Positions 1 to 5,067 of a stretch of 5,067 nucleotides of DNA are shown here, in pieces. The DNA comes from PHAA01 sp964584415. GTDB lineage: Bacteria; Bacillota; Syntrophomonadia; Syntrophomonadales; Syntrophomonadaceae. The translations under genes were made by a program, and so were the position numbers. The stretch lies in assembly GCA_964584415.1 (NCBI GenBank), contig CAZOZX010000137.1, positions 1-5,067 on the forward strand. Reading direction: 5' to 3'. Every line of letters begins with the position of its first letter. Position 1 is the first letter of the stretch. A model generated the notes under the pieces. The model ran no database searches, had not been told where the DNA came from, and worked only from the letters and a program-made list of their open reading frames with translations.

Positions 1-1839
1 CGGCTGGCCGAAGAGGTCAAGCTGATATCCCTGGCCCGGCCGGTTATGCAGGCTATAGGCGAAATAGAGGGACAAGATTTTGTAGTACTGGCCGATCAGG
101 ATGGTTACATAGTAGATGTGGCCGGGGATATGAAATATTATCACCTGCTGGGGCAGCGGTTTACCGAGGAGGATATCGGGACCAATGCCATCGGATGCGC
201 CATGGTTGAAGACCGGCCCATGGAAGTCAGGGGGGCGGAACACTACTGTGCCGCTAACCACACCACCTATGGAGCGGCTGTGCCTATTCATAATCTCAGC
301 GCCAGGATTATTGGCATCCTGGCTGTATATAATGAAAGCGGCCCCCTGCCCAGCGCGGTAAAACCAGCCCTCAAGCTGGGGGTAAAGGTTATAGAAAACC
401 AGATCAATTATAAATCGGAGCTGTCCGAGGTTACCCATATCTATCACAACACCTGTTCCTCTATAATCGATTACTTCCACGATGGCTTTTTAGTCATTGA
501 CGCCCAGGAAAACATCATCAACATAAACCAGAGCGCTTTAAAAATGATGGGTATTATCGACCGGGAATCCTTAATCGGTCATTTTATCGGCAGCATCCTG
601 GCTGAAGACCGGACAGTGATCAATAAATTATTGTCCAGCAACCCCAATGAGTTCATTAATAAATTTTCCCTGAAAGGCAGCCAGGGGGTTATTCCCTGCT
701 CTCTGGTGAGGAGGCGCATAACCAAAAATCCGGATGGTTCCCAACAAACGGTGCTTGGTTTTGTTCCAGAGGGGGAAATGGCTGAAATAGAAAAACAGCC
801 GGTGTTATCTGCCGTTTTGGGAGCCGACAATTCAGCTTTGGCTGGTTTGGTTGGTCATAGTGAGAAATGGAATGAGATTAAAAAATTGTGTATGCGAGCT
901 GCTCAGGTCTCTTCCAGTGTCCTGATCGAAGGAGAGAGCGGAACCGGCAAGGAATTGGTGGCCCGGGCCATCCATGATGAGAGCGGTCTGCAGGGTCCTT
1001 TTGTGGCGATCAATTGCGGGGCTATCCCCAAAGAATTGCTGCAAAGTGAACTTTTCGGTTACGAGGAAGGAGCTTTCACCGGAGCCCGAAAAGGCGGTGG
1101 TATCGGCAAGCTGGAATTGGGTGACGGCGGTACCGTATTCCTTGATGAGATCGGGGAAATGCCTTTTGATATGCAGGTGAATCTGCTTCGGTTTTTACAG
1201 GACAAGATGATCACCCGCATCGGGGGGTCAACACCTAAAAAGGTAGAGGTTCGTATTATTGCTGCAACCAACCGTAAGCTTAAAGACGAGGTGCAGCTGG
1301 GTAGATTCCGGGAAGACCTCTATTACCGGCTCAACGTTATTAATATTTCCCTCCCGTCCTTAAGGGAGCGCCGGCTTGATATACCGCCCATTACCAGGTA
1401 CTTTATTCAGACTCTGTGCCGTCAATTCAATCGCGAAATTCTTGGTATCACTGATGCGGCCATGAATATTCTCTGTAATTATGATTGGCCCGGAAACGTC
1501 AGGGAACTCCGCAACGTCATTGAAAACGTGATCGTATTTACGGAAGGGACCATAATCAGCGAGGACAACCTGCCTTCTTATCTGAAAAAGGGCAGCGTTG
1601 CAACCGGGTACGCCGCCGAATCCGCTGTCAATCCGCCGCCCGAACCGGTCGGGAGAGAGGGCATAACCATTGAGGCGGCCCGTAAATATACACGCCAAGC
1701 CTCAGCTGAAAATGAACGAAGCGAGATAATCAGACTTCTGGACGAGTATAAAGGCAATATCAGTGAAGTAGCCCGGCATATGGATTTATCCCGCAATACC
1801 ATCTACAGGAAAATTAAGACCTATAAAATTGATATATAG
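1..1839 (+). CDS. Sigma-54-dependent transcriptional activator, AcoR/DhaR-like (GAF-PAS-AAA+-Fis HTH), 5' partial
   Basis: Cytoplasmic enhancer-binding protein that uses ATP to remodel RNA polymerase-sigma-54 into open complex. The frame is open from base 1, and the 15 codons before the ATG at 46 (RLAEEVKLISLARPV) read as ordinary protein. That ATG is therefore probably internal and the true start lies upstream. Numbering from the ATG at 46: a GAF-like sensor spans about 1-120, with the AcoR-type stretch GTNAIGCAMVEDRPMEVRGAEHY (45-67) seen in pieces. A PAS-like domain covers about 130-240. The AAA+ domain covers about 265-490, with Walker A GESGTGKE (296-303), sigma-54 contact loop GAFTGA (342-347), Walker B VFLDEIG (364-370), sensor I AATNR (406-410), arginine-finger region FREDLYYRLN (421-430) and WPGNVREL (481-488). 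The Fis-type HTH is at about 570-593. There is no response-regulator receiver domain, so control is probably by ligand rather than phosphorylation; the ligand is unknown. It ends in TAG. The adjacent phased operator array and sigma-54 promoter suggest it controls the downstream operon. Confidence 0.95.
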   Translation, partial: RLAEEVKLISLARPVMQAIGEIEGQDFVVLADQDGYIVDVAGDMKYYHLLGQRFTEEDIGTNAIGCAMVEDRPMEVRGAEHYCAANHTTYGAAVPIHNLSARIIGILAVYNESGPLPSAVKPALKLGVKVIENQINYKSELSEVTHIYHNTCSSIIDYFHDGFLVIDAQENIININQSALKMMGIIDRESLIGHFIGSILAEDRTVINKLLSSNPNEFINKFSLKGSQGVIPCSLVRRRITKNPDGSQQTVLGFVPEGEMAEIEKQPVLSAVLGADNSALAGLVGHSEKWNEIKKLCMRAAQVSSSVLIEGESGTGKELVARAIHDESGLQGPFVAINCGAIPKELLQSELFGYEEGAFTGARKGGGIGKLELGDGGTVFLDEIGEMPFDMQVNLLRFLQDKMITRIGGSTPKKVEVRIIAATNRKLKDEVQLGRFREDLYYRLNVINISLPSLRERRLDIPPITRYFIQTLCRQFNREILGITDAAMNILCNYDWPGNVRELRNVIENVIVFTEGTIISEDNLPSYLKKGSVATGYAAESAVNPPPEPVGREGITIEAARKYTRQASAENERSEIIRLLDEYKGNISEVARHMDLSRNTIYRKIKTYKIDI

Positions 1840-1840
1840 T

Positions 1841-1907
1841 GTTACACAACCTGTAACTGCTTGTAACATGTGTAACGAAGGATGACAATATGTTACAGTG
1901 GGTTACA
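1841..1907. promoter_or_regulatory. Phased array of six GTTACA/TGTAAC hexamers, probable upstream activator sequence
   Basis: Six exact copies of one hexamer lie in 67 bases. GTTACA starts at 1841, 1892 and 1902; its reverse complement TGTAAC starts at 1852, 1862 and 1871. Start-to-start steps are 11, 10, 9, 21 and 10 bases, so all copies fall on nearly the same face of the helix. The first two form an inverted repeat (arms 1841-1846 and 1852-1857, 5-base centre). The last four form a nested inverted repeat centred near 1884. The array lies about 100-165 bases upstream of the -24 element, the usual range for activators of sigma-54 promoters, and directly behind an activator gene. Binding by that regulator is inferred. 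No comparable copies are evident elsewhere in the intergenic region. Confidence 0.75.
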
Positions 1908-1955
1908 TTAATAACCGGGCTCTTTTACTCAAGGAATTTACATTAAAAACACCAT

Positions 1956-1986
1956 GGAACCGCTGGCAGAGTGGTTCTTTTATTTT
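1956..1986 (+). terminator. Rho-independent terminator of the regulator gene
   Basis: GAACCGCT (1957-1964) pairs with AGTGGTTC (1970-1977) to give an 8-bp stem with one G-U pair and a 5-base loop (GGCAG). It is followed at once by TTTTATTTT (1978-1986). A hairpin plus U-tract in this position, 117 bases after the regulator's stop and 20 bases before the sigma-54 promoter, should end regulator transcription and insulate the downstream operon from read-through. Confidence 0.75.
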
Positions 1987-2006
1987 GTCCACAATTATCG
2001 GAGGGG

Positions 2007-2023
2007 TTGGCACGTTGTTTGCT
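2007..2023 (+). promoter_or_regulatory. Sigma-54 (-24/-12) promoter
   Basis: TTGGCAC (2007-2013), five bases, then TTGCT (2019-2023) matches the sigma-54 consensus TTGGCAC-N5-TTGCW at every specified base. The invariant GG (2009-2010) and GC (2021-2022) are separated by exactly 10 bases. Transcription would begin near 2033-2035 and run into the CoA-transferase gene. The activator gene and hexamer array lie immediately upstream, making a complete sigma-54 control unit. Confidence 0.9.
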
Positions 2024-2033
2024 TTAAATAAAC

Positions 2034-2188
2034 ACAGATAGAGAACGGCATATGAATAAACTGGCGAGCAAGGCTTTTTGCACCAGCAGATCGGCTTGCA
2101 TAAACAACCAGTAAAAAGAATGGAGGTCGGGAAATCTATAAAAACTACTCTTGTCACTGAAAATGCATATGAAAGGAAGGATTTATCA
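2034..2188 (+). other. Long 5' leader of the CoA-transferase mRNA
   Basis: About 155 bases lie between the predicted start of transcription and the CoA-transferase ATG, longer than translation needs. A possible 20-codon reading frame begins with ATG at 2052 and stops at TAA 2112-2114 (MNKLASKAFC...), but it has only a weak purine stretch before it and no recognisable product. A second GGAGGT (2122-2127) has no start codon at suitable distance. I recognise no riboswitch, T-box or strong attenuator hairpin here, so any regulatory role is unproven. Confidence 0.4.
2174..2180 (+). promoter_or_regulatory. Ribosome binding site that fixes the CoA-transferase start
   Basis: AGGAAGG lies 8 bases before the ATG at 2189. 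The in-frame alternatives further upstream (TTG at 2078, ATG at 2120) have no Shine-Dalgarno sequence at the right distance, and the residues they would add do not look like part of the family. The start at 2189 is therefore preferred. Confidence 0.8.
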
Positions 2189-3550
2189 ATGAATTTTATG
2201 GAGGAGTACAAACAAAAACTGACCACCCCCGAAAAAGCAGCCCAGCTGGTCAAGTCTGGGGATTTGGTAGCCTATGGCCATTTCGGATTATTCCCAGCTT
2301 CGTTCGATAAAGCCCTGGGTCAGAGAGCCGGAGAAGAAAATCTAGTGAATGTTACCATAGATGTGGCCTCATCGGTACGATTTCCCGAGGTTGTCAAAAA
2401 TGATCCGGACATGAAAACCTTCACCTATTATAGCAACCACTTCAACGGTTTAGACCGTAAGCTGGGAGATATGGGCCGCATTTCCTATGTGCCCACCTCT
2501 TATCACGAATTACAGAAGATCCGCTGGGATGCGGACCAGCCTTTTGACCGGAAGAATGTGATGTGCCTAACCACTTGCCCCATGGATGCCCACGGCAATT
2601 TCAATTTTGGCATAGCTGCTTCCAATACCTTTGCGACTCTCAAGAATGCTGCTTTGATCATAGTTGAAGTCAATGAGAAAAATCCCTACTGCATGGGCGG
2701 AGCCATGGAATCTATCAATATCAGGGACGTCGATTATATTATCGAAAGCGAAGAAAATGTTTTCACCATGCCGCCAGCGGCAGAACCATCTGAAACCGAG
2801 AAGAAGATCGCTGCCCATATCATGCCCATGATCCCCAACCGGGCCTGTTTGCAGCTGGGCATCGGCGGGGTTCCCAATACCATCGGCGCCTTGATTGCCA
2901 AATCCGACCTTAAGGATTTGAGCATAAATACCGAGATGTTCTGTGATGCCATGGTGGATATGTACGAAGCCGGCAAGATCACCAACAAGTATAAAACCCG
3001 GGATGTAGGCCGCAGTACCTACACCTTCTGCTTTGGCAACAAGAAGACCCATGAATTCCTGCACAAGAATCCCCAGGTGGCCGCTTATGACTGTAACTAC
3101 ACCAACAACCCCAAGAATGTGGCCTTGGAGGATAATGTAATTTCTATTAACAATATTATCGAAGTGGACCTGTTCTCCCAGGTATGCTCGGAATCCAACG
3201 GGATCCGGCAGATATCCGGTACCGGCGGCTCACTCGATTTCCACATCGGCGCCTGGGAATCCAAAGGCGGCAAAGGCATCCTGGCTTTCAATTCCACCTA
3301 TACCGATAAAGAAGGCAAGGTAAAGTCCCGTATCAATCCCTGCCTGCCTATGGGCGCTATCGTTACGGTCCCCCGGGTATTGGTCAATTATCTGGTAACT
3401 GAATACGGGGCTGTCAATATGAGAGGACGTTCGGTTTGGGGTATGGCCGATGGGGTAATAAGTATTGCTCACCCGGATTTCCGCGAAGATCTGATCGCGG
3501 CCGCCCGGAAGATGAAGATCTGGTCCCCCACCAACCGGATTCCTTACTAG
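2189..3550 (+). CDS. Class I CoA-transferase, acetyl-CoA hydrolase/transferase family (butyryl-CoA:acetate or 4-hydroxybutyrate CoA-transferase-like)
   Basis: Cytoplasmic enzyme expected to move CoA between an acyl-CoA such as acetyl-CoA and a free carboxylate through a glutamyl-CoA thioester, activating an acid without spending ATP. The 453-residue product, starting MNFMEEYKQKL, has roughly the usual length of this family (about 430-450). Visible motifs are the N-terminal TPEKAAQLVKSGDLVAYGHF region, GIGGVPN (224-230), the SINTEMF segment (245-251) whose Glu249 is the likely catalytic glutamate, GTGGSLDF (344-351), typical of the CoA-binding half, and EYGAVNMRGRS near the C terminus. The start is set by AGGAAGG 8 bases upstream. 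It is the first gene after the sigma-54 promoter and lies 53 bases before an acyl-CoA dehydrogenase, consistent with one operon for activation and then oxidation of a fatty or other carboxylic acid. The exact acid cannot be read from sequence; butyrate is a reasonable guess, and propionate, 4-hydroxybutyrate or branched acids remain possible. It ends in TAG, with a backup TAA six codons later. Confidence 0.92.
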   Translation: MNFMEEYKQKLTTPEKAAQLVKSGDLVAYGHFGLFPASFDKALGQRAGEENLVNVTIDVASSVRFPEVVKNDPDMKTFTYYSNHFNGLDRKLGDMGRISYVPTSYHELQKIRWDADQPFDRKNVMCLTTCPMDAHGNFNFGIAASNTFATLKNAALIIVEVNEKNPYCMGGAMESINIRDVDYIIESEENVFTMPPAAEPSETEKKIAAHIMPMIPNRACLQLGIGGVPNTIGALIAKSDLKDLSINTEMFCDAMVDMYEAGKITNKYKTRDVGRSTYTFCFGNKKTHEFLHKNPQVAAYDCNYTNNPKNVALEDNVISINNIIEVDLFSQVCSESNGIRQISGTGGSLDFHIGAWESKGGKGILAFNSTYTDKEGKVKSRINPCLPMGAIVTVPRVLVNYLVTEYGAVNMRGRSVWGMADGVISIAHPDFREDLIAAARKMKIWSPTNRIPY

Positions 3551-3590
3551 AATGGCAATAGCATTGCTTAACCTGACAATGACTGAAATT

Positions 3591-3596
3591 GGAGGA
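3591..3596 (+). promoter_or_regulatory. Ribosome binding site of the acyl-CoA dehydrogenase
   Basis: GGAGGA is followed by a 7-base spacer and the ATG at 3604. This is a near-ideal Shine-Dalgarno site. It shows that translation was designed to begin upstream of the amber codon at 3697, so the N-terminal 31 codons belong to the gene. Confidence 0.88.
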
Positions 3597-3603
3597 ATAA
3601 ATC

Positions 3604-5067
3604 ATGGCATCGAATTTTGCATATAAAAACACCAGGGATTTCAAATTCATTCTGAAAGAATGGCTCCCTCTGAATAAGATACTGGCTTACAAGAGATAGC
3701 GGGACAACTACAGTGTTGATGACGTGGATACCTTTATGGATATGGTTCTGAAGATGACCAAGGATGTAGTGGAGCCGACTTCCGAGGACGGGGAGATCAA
3801 TCCCATCAAGTTCGAAAACGGGCAGGTCATTATTTCGCCGACAGTCGCGCCGGTCTACAAAAAACTGATATCGGAAGGCTGGGGCTGCACCAACAATGAC
3901 ACCAGTGAAGGGGCAGTGGTACTGCCGCAGGTAATGATGTTCCCCCTGTGGGAGATGTTTTCCGCCGCCAATCCGGCTTTCGTGCCGCCCTTCCTGGCCA
4001 TGGCCCAGGGATCGACCATGCTGATCAACGAGCTGGCCCCGGAGGAGCTCAAACAAAAATTCCTGCCCAAGATGTTCTCCGGTGACTGGACCGGGACCAT
4101 GTGTTTAACCGAGCCCCAGGCCGGTTCAGACGTGGGCGAGATCAACAGTAAAGCGTTTCCCACCGATGCTCCCGGGGTTTACAAGATCAAAGGGCAAAAA
4201 ATATTCATCAGCAACGGCGACAATAACTTTGCTGAAAATATAGTCCACCTTTTCCTGGCCCGGGTAGATGGCGCCAAAGCAGGTACCGGCGGGATATCAT
4301 TGTTTATCGTACCTAAGTACTGGGTTAATGATGATGACAGCCTGGAATTCAATGATGTGGCCGCCACCGGCGTAGAAAAGAAAATGGGCATGCACGGCAA
4401 TCCCACCGTTTCCCTGAGTTTCGGCGACAATGACGGCTGCCGCGGCTATCTGCTGGGCCGCAACCCCCTGGAACACGAGGGCAAGGGCGATGGTATGTCC
4501 CTGATGTTCAAGATGATGAACGAAGAGCGCCTGGTCTGCGGCATTCTCTCCATCAGCGTGATCGCTAATGCTTACCACAACGCGCACGAGTACGCCTGCA
4601 CCCGGATCCAGGGTACTCCCTTTACCAATCCCAAGAAGGGCCGGGTACCGATCGTGGAGCACGAGGATATCCGCCGGGCCCTGCTGAGATGCAAAGCGAT
4701 TACCGAAGCCTGCCGGGCTATAACCTATAAGGGTTACTTCAATATCGATATCAACCACTGGGATCCCGATCCGGAAGAGAAAAAGAAAGCCGACGATGAA
4801 CTGCAGGTGATCATCCCCCTGGCCAAGGCTTACTGCAGCGAGATATCCTGGGACCTGGTCGGCACCGAAGCCATCCAGATCTATGGCGGCTACGGCTATA
4901 TTTCCGATTATCCCTGTGAGAAGCTGGCCCGCGACACCAAGATCAACACCCTCTACGAGGGCACTACCTATATCCAGGCCATGGACCTGGTGGGCCGGAA
5001 ATGGGGCCTGGAAAAGGGCGCAGTGTTTGCCCGCTGGATGCAGGACAATAAAGAATTCTATGAAGCC
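3604..5067 (+). CDS. Large acyl-CoA dehydrogenase (DmdC-like subfamily), interrupted by in-frame TAG at codon 32, 3' partial
   Basis: FAD-dependent enzyme expected to oxidise an acyl-CoA to the 2,3-enoyl-CoA and pass electrons to electron-transfer flavoprotein in the cytoplasm. Codons 1-31 (MASNFAYKNTRDFKFILKEW and on) are followed by TAG at 3697-3699; the same frame then stays open to the window end with no other stop or shift. Numbering from 3604: LTEPQAGSD (168-176), the acyl-CoA dehydrogenase signature; MNEERL (305-310); YGGYGY (427-432); and YEGT (451-454), whose Glu452 matches the catalytic base of medium-chain acyl-CoA dehydrogenase. An N-terminal extension, and a charged stretch DPDPEEKKKADDE (387-399) inside the C-terminal helical domain, suggest the roughly 600-residue subfamily that includes 3-methylmercaptopropionyl-CoA dehydrogenase. 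If so, something over 100 residues lie beyond the window. The substrate is unknown; the CoA-transferase 53 bases upstream probably supplies it. If the TAG is real and not read through, this is a nonsense-mutated gene, or one translated from an internal start such as ATG 3736 (losing 44 residues). Confidence 0.87.
3697..3699 (+). other. In-frame amber codon inside the acyl-CoA dehydrogenase
   Basis: The codons run AAG AGA TAG CGG GAC AAC TAC, giving KR-stop-RDNYS. Reading frame and protein character match on both sides, so a single sense codon has been replaced rather than a frame shifted. TAC, TAT, CAG, AAG, GAG, TGG, TCG and TTG are each one base from TAG; Tyr fits the local tyrosine- and arginine-rich pattern, but this is a guess. 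Both other genes in the window end in TAG, so it serves as a normal stop in this genome. Confidence 0.85.

Noticed and set aside
1862..1907. Nested inverted repeat read as an RNA hairpin or second terminator of the regulator
   Set aside because: The two 6-bp arms are separated by an interior loop and a wide apical loop with no T-run after them. The ten-base phasing of all six hexamers fits protein binding to DNA better.
2068..2099. Possible leader hairpin GCAAG (2068-2072) with CTTGC (2095-2099)
   Set aside because: Five base pairs closing a 22-base loop is weak and easily found by chance; there is no T-run and no alternative structure to suggest attenuation.
2097..2142. Possible sigma-A promoter (TTGCAT at 2097 and TATAAA at 2137) just before the CoA-transferase
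   Set aside because: The 34-base spacer is far outside the 16-18 bases needed, and no better-spaced -35 element is seen.
2078..2188. Longer form of the CoA-transferase starting at TTG 2078 or ATG 2120
   Set aside because: Neither has a correctly spaced ribosome binding site, the added residues do not resemble the family N terminus, and ATG 2189 has AGGAAGG 8 bases upstream.
2567..3064. Long antisense open frames across the CoA-transferase, and similar ones across the other two genes (for example 3568-4056 and 4297-4758)
   Set aside because: They mirror well-supported genes on the + strand, show no recognisable domains or conserved motifs, and are expected from the codon bias of the sense genes.
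3555..3567. Small hairpin GCAAT-AGC-ATTGC between the CoA-transferase and the dehydrogenase, considered as a terminator
   Set aside because: The stem is only 5 bp, half A-T, and is followed by TTAACC rather than a T-run. The short gap and strong downstream ribosome binding site favour one operon.

Overview
The window reads as part of a bacterial chromosome from the Firmicutes (class Clostridia). By gene content it most resembles fatty-acid-oxidising anaerobes such as the Syntrophomonadaceae. The assignment is inferred from three things: the strong GGAGG-type ribosome binding sites, the balanced base composition, and the combination of a CoA-transferase with a large acyl-CoA dehydrogenase. No rRNA or other marker is present, so it stays tentative. 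All three genes lie on the + strand, and the first and last are cut by the window edges.

Layout: (1) 1-1839 is a sigma-54-dependent transcriptional activator of the AcoR/DhaR type (GAF, PAS, AAA+, Fis-type HTH), missing its first residues. (2) 1840-2188 is an intergenic control region. It holds six copies of GTTACA/TGTAAC spaced about one helical turn apart (1841-1907), a rho-independent terminator (1956-1986), a textbook -24/-12 sigma-54 promoter (2007-2023), and a leader of about 155 nt. (3) 2189-3550 is a complete class I CoA-transferase of the acetyl-CoA hydrolase/transferase family (butyryl-CoA:acetate or 4-hydroxybutyrate CoA-transferase-like). (4) 3604 to the window end is a large, DmdC-like acyl-CoA dehydrogenase, apparently in the same operon. 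Its frame is interrupted at codon 32 by an amber codon (3697-3699) but is otherwise open and well conserved.

How it fits together (inference): the regulator senses an unknown small molecule through its GAF/PAS region, binds the phased hexamer array just behind its own stop codon, and activates RNA polymerase-sigma-54 at the promoter downstream. That switches on an operon in which the CoA-transferase activates a carboxylic acid using acetyl-CoA (or another acyl-CoA) and the dehydrogenase carries out the first oxidation. The least expected feature is the in-frame TAG in the dehydrogenase. It could be a recent nonsense mutation, a sequence error, translational reinitiation, or amber readthrough/recoding, and the sequence alone does not decide between them.
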